53,038 nucleotides of DNA from Ensifer sp. LCM 4579. Its GTDB lineage: Bacteria > Pseudomonadota > Alphaproteobacteria > Rhizobiales > Rhizobiaceae. Of this stretch, positions 46,290 to 53,038 are shown one piece after another. Where the stretch lies: assembly GCF_001854885.1 (NCBI RefSeq), contig NZ_MDDV01000004.1:236065-289102 (forward strand), read 5' to 3'. Made by a program: the position numbers and the translations under genes. The notes under the pieces were generated by a model. The model saw nothing but the letters and a program-made list of their open reading frames with translations. It was not told the DNA's origin and did not search any database. Every line of letters begins with the position of its first letter. The stretch's first letter is position 1.

Positions 46290-47603
46290 ATGGGCCTGTC
46301 AGACATTTTCGGACGACTGGTTGCGCTGATCGGGGCCGTCGTAATCCTTTGGCGACGCCAGGACGGTGATTCACTGGATCCGGCCTATGGCAGCGCCCCG
46401 AAAATCCCGACGGCCAGGCCGCAGGGCAGCATTCCGACGCTCAAGATGCCGACAGCCAGGGGATGGTCCCCGGAGCAAACGCCGACTGCGGCGGCCGGAC
46501 TAAAGGTAAACGCATTCGCCGCCGGGCTCAGACATCCCCGTTGGATTCACGTGCTGCCGAACGGCGACGTGCTGGTCGCCGAGGCGCTGAGCGAGCCGGG
46601 GGGCATCAACTCGGTCTTCGACTACGCCATGTTCAGCACGATGAAGCGCGCCGCCGCAGTGGGTGCAAGTCCAAACCGAATCACGCTGTTGCGTGATGCG
46701 GATGGCGACGGCGTGGCCGAAACACGTGAGGCATTCCTCGAGGGCCTCAATCAGCCGTTCGGCATGGCCTTGCTGGGCGATACGCTGTATGTCGGCAACA
46801 CGGACGGGGTGGTCGCATTCCCGTATAAGACCGGCGATACGCGAATCAGCGCCACAGGGCGACAGCTGATAGATTTCAAGGCCGGCGGGCACTGGACGCG
46901 AAGCCTGCTTGCCAGTGGCGATGGACGAAGACTTTTCATCGGCGTCGGTTCCCTCAGTAACATTGGCGAGCACGGCATGGCGGCAGAGGAAGGGCGCGCC
47001 GCTATCCACGAGCTCGACCTCGAGAGTGGTAAGCGTCGCATATTTGCCTCCGGCCTGCGCAACCCGGTTGGCATGGCGTGGGAGCCAACGACCGGTGCCC
47101 TCTGGACGGTCGTGAATGAGCGCGATGGCTTGGGCGACGAGACGCCTCCCGACTATCTGACATCCGTGCGCGACGGCGGCTTCTATGGATGGCCCTATTG
47201 CTACTGGGGGCAGACCGTGGACGACCGGGTGCCCCAGGATCCGGCGCTGGTCGCTGCCGCCATAGCACCGGACTATGCCTTGGGCGGACACACGGCATCG
47301 CTCGGCCTTTGCTGGCTTCCCGCAGGCACCCTGCCCGGCTTCCCGGACGGTATGGTCATCGGCCAGCACGGTTCCTGGAATCGCAGCACGTTGAGTGGCT
47401 ACAAGGTTGCGTTCGTGCCATTCGTGAATGGACGTCCGGCGGGGCTGCCGCGCGACATTCTGACCGGTTTCCTTTCGCCCGACGAGCGGGCGTCCTATGG
47501 GCGGCCGGTCGGAGTGGCCATCGGCCCGGACGGCTCCCTGTTGGTAGCGGACGATGTCGGCGACGTGATCTGGCGCGTGACGGGCGAGGCGGAGCGCGGC
47601 TGA
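46290..47603 (+). CDS. PQQ-dependent sugar dehydrogenase family protein
   Basis: Beta-propeller dehydrogenase of the soluble glucose/L-sorbosone dehydrogenase group, which uses PQQ in the periplasm. The 437-aa protein has one N-terminal hydrophobic anchor (VALIGAVVILW), then repeats with LRHPRWIHVLPNGDVLVAEA, RITLLRDADGDGVAETREAFLEGLNQPFGMALLGDTLYVGN, LRNPVGMAWEPTTGALWTVVNERDGLG and GWPYCYWGQ. AGGAGG precedes the ATG by 5 bp. No PQQ synthesis genes are in the window, and the sugar is unknown. Confidence 0.85.
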   Translation: MGLSDIFGRLVALIGAVVILWRRQDGDSLDPAYGSAPKIPTARPQGSIPTLKMPTARGWSPEQTPTAAAGLKVNAFAAGLRHPRWIHVLPNGDVLVAEALSEPGGINSVFDYAMFSTMKRAAAVGASPNRITLLRDADGDGVAETREAFLEGLNQPFGMALLGDTLYVGNTDGVVAFPYKTGDTRISATGRQLIDFKAGGHWTRSLLASGDGRRLFIGVGSLSNIGEHGMAAEEGRAAIHELDLESGKRRIFASGLRNPVGMAWEPTTGALWTVVNERDGLGDETPPDYLTSVRDGGFYGWPYCYWGQTVDDRVPQDPALVAAAIAPDYALGGHTASLGLCWLPAGTLPGFPDGMVIGQHGSWNRSTLSGYKVAFVPFVNGRPAGLPRDILTGFLSPDERASYGRPVGVAIGPDGSLLVADDVGDVIWRVTGEAERG

Positions 47604-47721
47604 ACGCGCGGCCGGTGCAGCCGTGACAAGGAGCACTGACAGTCGGATGTGAGTGGAACTTTTCATCGCTCTCCAGCGTTGAGTTCCTTGGGCTTCCGCC
47701 CCTGTTGGAGGGGAGAAGATC

Positions 47722-48504
47722 ATGTCCTTTCGAGATATCGTCGTCTATCTGGATGCAGGTCAACACACTGCCAACCGTGTCCGTACGGCGGTCGATCTTG
47801 CCATGAGACACCATGCGAGGCTCGTCGGCGTCGACATCAGCACGAAGGCGGCTCTTGACAAAGCGGGCCGGGATGCCGCGCTCGCCGTGCAACGGGAGTT
47901 CGTGACGGCGCTCCAGGGAACCAACATCGACTTCGAGTATCGAAGGGCCTCGCCGGAGGCGCGGACTGCGGAGGAGCTCTATTCTCATTGCGCGGACCTT
48001 CTGGTCGCCACGCAAACGAACCCCGACGATCGCCATCTCTCCAATCCGGCGGTTCCGGAGGACGTTCTTCTGAGTGCCGGCGTCCCGATGCTGGTGCTTC
48101 CCGCCGGCTGGAGAGCCGAGAATCCAATCGGGAACAATGTTGTCGTCGCCTGGAACTTCAGCCGCGAGGCAACGCGCGCCGTTCATGACGCCCTGCCGAT
48201 CCTGAACCTGGCGCAGAAGGTTTATCTCTTCGTATACGCTTCCAACTACAGCGAGGAGAACGAGGACATCCGGGACATCAAGGCGCACCTTGAACGCCAT
48301 GGTGCCAGGGTCACCCTAGCGGGTTGGCGCGACCGCGGCGAAACGGATATGGCCAGCGCCCTTTTCGCGGGACTCGATCGGGAAGATGCGGACCTTATCG
48401 TATGCGGGGCCTACGGCCACTCACCCCTTTCCGAAGCCATCTTTGGTGGTGCTACCAAGACGCTGTTGGGCAATGTCTCCATGCCGGTGTTGATGTCCCA
48501 CTGA
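47722..48504 (+). CDS. Universal stress protein, tandem-domain type
   Basis: A 260-aa UspA-family protein. The N-terminal half is a diverged Usp domain (SFRDIVVYLDAGQHTANRVRTAVDLAMRHHARLVGVDIS). The C-terminal half is fuller, ending with the ATP-type motif DADLIVCGAYGHSPLSEAIFGGATKTLLGNVSMPVLMSH, close to G-2x-G-9x-G-S/T. Likely cytoplasmic nucleotide-binding stress protein. A GAGGGGAG ribosome site precedes ATG 47722. The stop codon abuts a RIME1 copy. Confidence 0.9.
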   Translation: MSFRDIVVYLDAGQHTANRVRTAVDLAMRHHARLVGVDISTKAALDKAGRDAALAVQREFVTALQGTNIDFEYRRASPEARTAEELYSHCADLLVATQTNPDDRHLSNPAVPEDVLLSAGVPMLVLPAGWRAENPIGNNVVVAWNFSREATRAVHDALPILNLAQKVYLFVYASNYSEENEDIRDIKAHLERHGARVTLAGWRDRGETDMASALFAGLDREDADLIVCGAYGHSPLSEAIFGGATKTLLGNVSMPVLMSH

Positions 48505-48611
48505 CTACAGCGCCGCGCGTCTTATTAGACGCGCAAAGGTCGCTGTAGCACTTTGAACTGCTGCATGTCTTTGTCCTTTAATCGAGGTCGCTTAAAGGAG
48601 ACATGCAGTAG
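48505..48611 (+). repeat. Full RIME1 element directly after the Usp gene
   Basis: A 107-bp copy starting at the first base after the Usp stop codon, three differences from the copy at 36570. The first palindrome (GCGCGTCTTATTAGACGCGC core) may act as a transcription-terminating hairpin for the upstream gene. Confidence 0.93.
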
Positions 48612-48623
48612 CGGCAGCCGCTT

Positions 48624-48730
48624 AGAGCGGGATGTGCTCACATGCGTTCGCACTGCCGCTCTAACTGTTTGTTATTGCCGCATTTGTGCGACGTCAGGTG
48701 ATTCCACCTGACTGCAAAATGCTCTAGAGC
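48624..48730. repeat. Second intergenic repeat family, copy 1
   Basis: AGAGCGGGATGTGCTCACAT, GCCGCATTTGTGCGACGTCA, then the hairpin CAGGTG-ATTC-CACCTG and ending GCTCTAGAGC. A partial second copy is at 52791-52870. The end of the repeat supplies the stop codon of the SDR gene (48724-48726). Confidence 0.85.
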
Positions 48731-49491
48731 ACGGACAGCATGCCGCCGTCGACATAGATGATTTGGCCGTTGACATAGTCGGATGCCGATGAGGCAAGGA
48801 AGACCGCCGTGCCGACGAGTTCTTGCGGCTCACCCCAGCGGCCGGCCGGCGTGCGGCTCTTCACCCAGGCGTCGAACTGCGGATCGTTGACGAGCGCCTC
48901 GTTCATGTCGGTCAGCATGTAGCCGGGGCCGATGGCATTTGCCTGAATGCCGAACTTCGCCCATTCGGCCGCCATCCCCTTCGTCAGCAGCTTCACCCCG
49001 CCCTTCGCGGCGGTATAGGGAATGACCGTGGCGCGCGCGACTTCGCTGGTCAGCGAGCCGATATTGATGATCTTGCCGCGGCCACGGGGGATCATCCGAC
49101 GCGCTGCCTCCCGGCCGACGAGGAATGCGCTGGTCAGGTTGGTGTCGATGACGCGCTGCCAATCTGCAAGTGAAAGCTCGACAAGCGGCTGCCGGTGCTG
49201 AATGCCCGCATTGTTGACGAGAATGTCGACCTCTAGGCCTTCGTCGTCGAGGCGTTCAAAGGCACTCCTGACGGCGGCCTCACTTGTCACGTCGAAGACC
49301 GCCCCCAGGACCTGATGACCCGAATTCCGCATTTCCTCCGCGACAATCGCCACGGCCTTTTCGTTTCGACCGTTAAGAACGACCCTTGCGCCGGCGTCGC
49401 AGAGACCCTGCGCGATGGCGCGACCGAGCCCGCGCGACGATCCGGTCACCAAAGCCGTTCGGCCGGAGAGGTCAAAAAGTGCATTGGTCAT
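48724..49491 (-). CDS. Short-chain dehydrogenase, gluconate 5-dehydrogenase type
   Basis: NAD(P)-dependent SDR of 255 aa, probably interconverting a keto sugar acid and its hydroxy form. Cofactor motif TGSSRGLGRAIAQG, NNAGIQHR, catalytic Ser in NIGSLTSEVARATVIPYTAAKGG (S, Y-x-x-x-K), and the C-terminal ASDYVNGQIIYVDGGM. The substrate is inferred from similarity to Ga5DH (IdnO/Gno-like) and from its neighbours. It starts 13 bp after the dehydratase stop, so the two are an operon. The last codon and stop lie inside an intergenic repeat. Confidence 0.88.
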   Translation of the reverse strand: MTNALFDLSGRTALVTGSSRGLGRAIAQGLCDAGARVVLNGRNEKAVAIVAEEMRNSGHQVLGAVFDVTSEAAVRSAFERLDDEGLEVDILVNNAGIQHRQPLVELSLADWQRVIDTNLTSAFLVGREAARRMIPRGRGKIINIGSLTSEVARATVIPYTAAKGGVKLLTKGMAAEWAKFGIQANAIGPGYMLTDMNEALVNDPQFDAWVKSRTPAGRWGEPQELVGTAVFLASSASDYVNGQIIYVDGGMLSVL

Positions 49492-49504
49492 GGGTCATTT
49501 CCTT

Positions 49505-50704
49505 TCAAAGCTCCGAGCGGCGGCAGATCAGATCCGGGCGTTTATAGACCTCAGGCAGCAGATCCGTGCCAAGACCCGGCCCCTCCATTGGAAGGGCGTA
49601 ACCGTCCTTGATCGTCGGCACGACGGTCACGAGTTCCTTGTACCAACCGGTATAGAAAGCCCGAACCGACTCCTGGATCAGCGTGTTCGGCTGGCTGAAG
49701 GAGGCATGGACCGCCGCTGCAAAACCGACGGGGCCGGTGCAATCATGCGGCGCGAAGGGGCGGTGATAGGTATCGGCAAGAGAAGCGATCTTGCGCCCCT
49801 CGGTCAGGCCGCCCGTCCAGCAGAGATCGACCATCACCACGTGGGTGGCGTTCCGGTCCAACATGTCCTTGTAGGGGAAGCGCGATCCAAGCGTCTCGCT
49901 CGCGCATACCCAGACGTCCGTTGCCGCCGCATATTCGGCCAGCGCCTGCGGCGAGTTCATGCGGATCGGATCTTCATACCAGGTGGGGGAATAGGGCTCC
50001 AGCGCCCGGGCGATCTTCTTGGCTGTGGGAAGATTCCACAACGAATGGAACTCCACCATGATTTCCATCTTGTCGCCGACTGCCTTGCGGATCTTCTCGA
50101 AGGGCTCGATCGCCTTCTTCATTTGCTCCGTTGTGATGAAGAGGCCGCGGTTTTCTTGTGCCGGCGGGTCGAACGGCCAGATCTTCATTGCCGAAATGCC
50201 GCTTTCAAGCAGATTTTCGGCAAGCGCACCGGCATCGGTCATGAAGCCGGCGAGATCCTCATAGGGCCCCTCGCCGGCGCCGATGTTCCAGGTGTCCACC
50301 GGGCGGATATTGTGGCTGCGGACATAGCCGTAACCGGCGCAGGTGTTGTAAACTCGCAGCTTTTCAGCGGCCAATCCGCCGAGCATCTGGTATACCGGCT
50401 GACCGCATGCCTTGCCGAAGAGATCCCAGAGCGCAATGTCGATCGCGGAAGCGGCGCGATATTCAACGCCGGTCGAAGCCTGCGCCATCGGGAGGTCGGT
50501 CATGACCCGATTGAGGGCCTCGATGCGCAACGGGTCCTGGCCGAGCAGGCGGCCCGCCAGCGTATCGTGAATATGGGCCTCCACGGCTCCGGCGCCGTAG
50601 AAGGTCTCACCCAGCCCGATCGTGCCTTGATCGGTGTGAATGCGAACCCAGAGAACGTTCGAAAACTCTTCCGTCCTCAGCGTTTCCAGTGCGGTGATCC
50701 TCAT
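49505..50704 (-). CDS. Enolase-superfamily sugar-acid dehydratase (mandelate racemase group)
   Basis: A 399-aa enzyme of the mandelate racemase/galactonate dehydratase group. N-terminal capping domain MRITALETLRTEEFSNVLWVRIHTDQGTIGLGETFYG, barrel metal ligands E in MVEFHSLWN, E in WYEDPIRMN and E in ASETLGSR, and the catalytic His in FAPHDCTGPVG. It probably dehydrates an aldonate to a 2-keto-3-deoxy acid; the substrate is unknown. First gene of a two-gene operon with the SDR, divergent from a GntR gene, sharing a palindromic operator. Confidence 0.85.
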   Translation of the reverse strand: MRITALETLRTEEFSNVLWVRIHTDQGTIGLGETFYGAGAVEAHIHDTLAGRLLGQDPLRIEALNRVMTDLPMAQASTGVEYRAASAIDIALWDLFGKACGQPVYQMLGGLAAEKLRVYNTCAGYGYVRSHNIRPVDTWNIGAGEGPYEDLAGFMTDAGALAENLLESGISAMKIWPFDPPAQENRGLFITTEQMKKAIEPFEKIRKAVGDKMEIMVEFHSLWNLPTAKKIARALEPYSPTWYEDPIRMNSPQALAEYAAATDVWVCASETLGSRFPYKDMLDRNATHVVMVDLCWTGGLTEGRKIASLADTYHRPFAPHDCTGPVGFAAAVHASFSQPNTLIQESVRAFYTGWYKELVTVVPTIKDGYALPMEGPGLGTDLLPEVYKRPDLICRRSEL

Positions 50705-50794
50705 GCGCTCCTCCCTCGGCAGCCAAGTTCCGAAATCCTCGATCTAGCCTGTGAGCCACTGACTTCTGTGCAGACCGGCGGATTGGGAATTGAC

Positions 50795-50820
50795 ATATCA
50801 TGATATTCTGTGAAATATCA
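50795..50820. promoter_or_regulatory. Probable GntR-family operator
   Basis: TGATATTCTGTGAAATATCA (50801-50820) is a perfect 7-6-7 inverted repeat. A 12-bp palindrome ATATCATGATAT (50795-50806) overlaps it. The region lies between the divergent dehydratase and GntR genes, 34 bp before the regulator start. Confidence 0.75.
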
Positions 50821-50853
50821 CACGCAAAATGCAATACGTGTTCGGAGCGAATT

Positions 50854-51681
50854 TTGCAAGAGAGACCGCTCAAGGAGAGGGGCAAAGCCACCAAGCCTTC
50901 GGCCACTGCCGAGGCTGAAAGCGCTTGGCCGCTCGAGCATCGGCGCGATCTGACGGCGCTCGCCTACGAGCGCATAGAGGCGCTGTTCATTTCCATGCGC
51001 ATCGCGCCGGGCGCGGAAATCCGCACGCAGGACCTTCAGGCAATGGTTGGTATCGGCCGCACGCCGGTGCATCAGGCCGTGCGCAGGCTCGCAGCCGAAA
51101 CGCTTCTGGAGATTCGTCCGCGGAACGGCCTTCTCGTCGCGCCGATCGACCTTTCACGGGAAAAGCGCCTTGCGGAACTCAGGCGCGATCTCGACCGCTT
51201 CGTCACCGCGGCCGCCATTCGCAACATGACTTCCAATGACCGAGCCGCTCTTCATCACCTGAAGAGGAAGCTCGAGGCCGAGGGGCCGGCGATGACGGTC
51301 GACAGTTTCAATATCATCGACAAATCGTTCGACGACCTGCTGATCCGAGCGTCCGGTGAGCGCTTTCTCGAGCGCGTGCTGAGCCCGCTTCACGCGATCG
51401 GCCGCCGCAATGGCTACCTGCATCTGACCCAGATCAGCGGACTCGATGGGCTCACGCGCACCGTCGAGCGCCATGTCGCCATCATGGAATCCGTTCTCGC
51501 GGGCGACGCGGAGAGGGCCTGCCAGGCATCGGACGAACTGGTTGAGTTCGGCATTTCCATGCTCGTCGATCTCGAGGAACACGTCGATCCGGCGCTGCTG
51601 GACATCCGTTTCGCCACGGCGAACAGCGCTGCCGCCGTGTTCGCGCCGGCCAGGGCCGGAGCCTCTGCGCCACCCGAATAG
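50854..51681 (+). CDS. GntR-family transcriptional regulator (FadR-C type)
   Basis: A 275-aa regulator with an N-terminal winged helix (LAYERIEALFISMRIAPGAEIRTQDLQAMVGIGRTPVHQAVRRLAAETLLEIRPRNGLLV) and a helical effector domain (FVTAAAIRNMTSNDRAALHHLKRKLE, VERHVAIMESVLAGDAERACQASDELV). No ATG fits; TTG 50854, with GGAG 6 bp upstream, was chosen because the earlier ATG at 50800 sits in the operator. It probably represses or activates the divergent dehydratase-SDR operon and the TRAP receptor gene 36 bp downstream. Confidence 0.87.
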   Translation: MQERPLKERGKATKPSATAEAESAWPLEHRRDLTALAYERIEALFISMRIAPGAEIRTQDLQAMVGIGRTPVHQAVRRLAAETLLEIRPRNGLLVAPIDLSREKRLAELRRDLDRFVTAAAIRNMTSNDRAALHHLKRKLEAEGPAMTVDSFNIIDKSFDDLLIRASGERFLERVLSPLHAIGRRNGYLHLTQISGLDGLTRTVERHVAIMESVLAGDAERACQASDELVEFGISMLVDLEEHVDPALLDIRFATANSAAAVFAPARAGASAPPE

Positions 51682-51717
51682 ACCTATAACCACCGCAGAT
51701 CATCCAAGGGAGGAGAG

Positions 51718-52740
51718 ATGATGAAACGTTTTCTATTCAACACTGCAGCCACGCTCGTGGCGGTGCTCGGACTGGCCGGCGCTGCCGGCGCGCAGGAGTA
51801 TTCGTTCCGGTTCCAATCGTCGGATCCGGCGGGCAACCCCAATTTCGAATACCAGAAAGGCTGGACGGACCTCGTTGCCGAGCGCTCCGGAGGCAAGGTG
51901 AAAATCGAGCTTCTGCCGGTCGGCTCGGTCGTCGAGTACAATGAAACGCTCGACGCCGTTGCGGGGGGCATTCTGGATGGACAGATCTGCGATTCCTCCT
52001 ATTGGGCCGGCAAGGACCCGGCCTTCGGCCTGATTTCGAACCCCGTTGGCGCCTGGTCGGACCCGTCGCAGATGATCGATTTCGTCGAAAATGGCGGCGG
52101 CAAGGAGATCATGAGAGAACTGCTCGGTTCCTACGGGCTGCATTTCATTGGCGTCTCGACACCGGGCCTCGAAGCCTTCGTCTCGCGCGTACCGCTTGAT
52201 GGCGTCGATGATCTCAAAGGTCTGAAGGTTCGCTCGCCCGAGGGCCCAATTGCGAACGTGTTCGCGGCGGCCGGCGCGGCCCCCGTCAACCTGCCGGCTT
52301 CCGAGGTCTACACGTCGATCGACAAAGGCGTGGTGGACGCGGCCGACTATTCCGTATTTTCGGTCAACCAGCAGCAGGGATTGAACAAGGTGGCGCCGCA
52401 CCCGGTCTATCCCGGGTTTCACTCCTTGCCGCTCGTCGAAGTGTCGATGAACCAAGCAAAATGGGATGAGTTGCCCGACGATATCAAGAAGATGCTGGAG
52501 GAGACGGTCAAGGAATTCCAGCAGACGCAGATCGAGGGGCTGAAGAAGGCCGATCAGGCCGCACTTGAGGAAGCGAAGGCCGACGGGTCCATAACCGTGC
52601 ACGACTGGCCGGCGGAGGAGCGCGCAAAATTCCGCAAGATCGCCGTTGCGGAATGGGAGCGCGTGGCCAAGACTTCGCCGATGGCGCAGAAAGTCTTTGA
52701 TACACTGACTGCCTACCTCAAAGAAAAGGGCCTGTTGTAA
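51718..52740 (+). CDS. TRAP-type transporter solute-binding protein (DctP family)
   Basis: Periplasmic receptor of a tripartite ATP-independent transporter, 340 aa. Signal peptide LFNTAATLVAVLGLAGAAGA cleaves near AQEYSF; mature features include GWTDLVAERSGGKVKIELLPVGSV, LKGLKVRSPEG (with the Arg that usually binds carboxylate), VNLPASEVYTSIDKGVVDAADY. Strong GGAGG site before ATG 51718; ATG 51721 is equally spaced. The DctQ and DctM membrane subunits are not in the window; they may lie beyond the IS element at 52871. Sugar-acid uptake is inferred from the neighbouring catabolic genes. Confidence 0.9.
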   Translation: MMKRFLFNTAATLVAVLGLAGAAGAQEYSFRFQSSDPAGNPNFEYQKGWTDLVAERSGGKVKIELLPVGSVVEYNETLDAVAGGILDGQICDSSYWAGKDPAFGLISNPVGAWSDPSQMIDFVENGGGKEIMRELLGSYGLHFIGVSTPGLEAFVSRVPLDGVDDLKGLKVRSPEGPIANVFAAAGAAPVNLPASEVYTSIDKGVVDAADYSVFSVNQQQGLNKVAPHPVYPGFHSLPLVEVSMNQAKWDELPDDIKKMLEETVKEFQQTQIEGLKKADQAALEEAKADGSITVHDWPAEERAKFRKIAVAEWERVAKTSPMAQKVFDTLTAYLKEKGLL

Positions 52741-52749
52741 CAGGCTCCG

Positions 52750-52772
52750 GGCGGCCCACCGGCTGGGCCGCC
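52750..52772 (+). terminator. Hairpin after the TRAP receptor gene
   Basis: GGCGGCCC (52750-52757) and GGGCCGCC (52765-52772) form a perfect 8-bp GC stem with a 7-nt loop, 10 bp after the stop codon. No T-run follows. Such hairpins between a solute-receptor gene and membrane genes often reduce downstream expression or protect the receptor mRNA. Confidence 0.6.
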
Positions 52773-52790
52773 ATACCTTGATATTGGCTG

Positions 52791-52870
52791 GAGCGGGATG
52801 CGCTCACCCCTCTATCAGATTGTTTTTGCCGCATTTGTGCGACGTCAGATGATTCCACCTGAATGCTCTA
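52791..52870. repeat. Second intergenic repeat family, copy 2, interrupted by an IS
   Basis: GAGCGGGATGCGCTCA, TTTTTGCCGCATTTGTGCGA, CGTCAGATGATTCCACCTGA then GCTCTA match the copy at 48624-48730. The match stops at CTA, exactly where the IS end GGGTCTGTCGAC begins. Confidence 0.8.
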
Positions 52871-53038
52871 GGGTCTGTCGACATTCAGGCGATGGCTCGC
52901 ATGGCGGCTGAGAGATGGACGAAGGCTGCGAAGCTTTTGTCGGTCTTGTCGTAGCGCGTGGCGATCCGGCGCCATTCCTTGAGCCGCTGAATGCAATTCT
53001 CGACCAGATGCCGCCACTTGTAGATCTCTGCGTCGTGC
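52871..53038 (-). mobile_element. IS5-family insertion sequence, partial
   Basis: One end of an insertion sequence beginning GGGTCTGTCGACATTCAG, the likely terminal inverted repeat. The element extends past the window edge. It is inserted at the CTAG of an intergenic repeat; IS5/IS427-group elements favour CTAG or TA targets. Confidence 0.8.
52885..53038 (-). CDS. IS5-family transposase, C-terminal fragment
   Basis: The last 50 codons of a transposase read in from the right edge. The translated part includes WRHLVENCIQRLKEWRRIA, TRYDKTDKSFAAFVHLSAA and ends MRAIA before a TGA. The YKWRHLVEN..RLKEWRRIATRYDKT block with Arg/Glu spacing is typical of the DDE C-terminus of the IS427 group of IS5. 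The window edge cuts the 5' part, so intactness cannot be judged. Confidence 0.88.
   Translation of the reverse strand, partial: HDAEIYKWRHLVENCIQRLKEWRRIATRYDKTDKSFAAFVHLSAAMRAIA

Overview
The window is chromosomal DNA from an alphaproteobacterium of the Rhizobiales, most probably Sinorhizobium (Ensifer) close to S. meliloti or S. medicae. The evidence is high-GC coding DNA, a SinR/SinI quorum-sensing pair next to a Dme-type malic enzyme, a BluB gene behind a cobalamin riboswitch, and many copies of the Rhizobium-specific intergenic mosaic element (RIME). About 45 protein genes are supported. No tRNA, rRNA or CRISPR was seen. The window looks mostly like conserved core chromosome, with an accessory-looking sugar-acid/TRAP locus and an IS element at the right end.

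Layout. 0.1-3 kb (minus): cytochrome bc1 operon petA-petB-petC. 3.2-7.1 kb (minus): two tandem half-size ABC exporters. 7.5-9.3 kb: trmL, then a flavin reductase and a divergent soxR sharing a perfect SoxR operator. 9.4-12.5 kb: an MFS permease, a small conserved protein, hemF and a BON-domain protein. 12.5-16.7 kb (minus): a four-gene Mla/MCE lipid-transport operon (permease, ATPase, MCE protein, lipoprotein). 17-20.2 kb: dipeptide epimerase, MFS permease and LpxH-like phosphoesterase. 20.4-24.6 kb (plus): dme, sinR and sinI, with a perfect lux-type box before sinI. 24.8-29.5 kb: DUF2865 protein, bluB with its B12 riboswitch, and a nadE-TolB-like pair. 29.8-36.5 kb: LTA-synthase-like phosphoglycerol transferase, an unrecognised winged-helix-like protein, a GFA protein, class II DAHP synthase and glutathione reductase. 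36.8-44.7 kb: DUF2059 protein, rpiA, an extremely palindromic 282-bp element, gph, an L,D-transpeptidase, fumC and a diguanylate cyclase. 45-48.5 kb (plus): class C beta-lactamase, PQQ-type sugar dehydrogenase and a tandem Usp protein. 48.7-52.7 kb: an SDR and an enolase-superfamily dehydratase (minus) divergent from a GntR regulator and a TRAP solute receptor (plus), with a perfect palindromic operator between them. 52.87 kb to the end: an IS5-family element inserted in an intergenic repeat and running off the window.

How genes fit together. Much of the window is central metabolism and redox: respiration (bc1), haem (hemF), NAD (nadE), B12 lower ligand (bluB), TCA and C4-dicarboxylate metabolism (fumC, dme), pentose phosphate (rpiA), shikimate entry, and glutathione and SoxR stress defence. 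A second theme is the envelope (Mla system, LpxH-like enzyme, L,D-transpeptidase, phosphoglycerol transferase, AmpC). The right end looks like a GntR-controlled uptake and catabolism unit for a sugar acid.

The most unusual non-coding feature is the 282-bp rpiA-gph intergenic element (38223-38504). It can fold almost end to end into nested hairpins and is not one of the RIMEs found elsewhere in the window.
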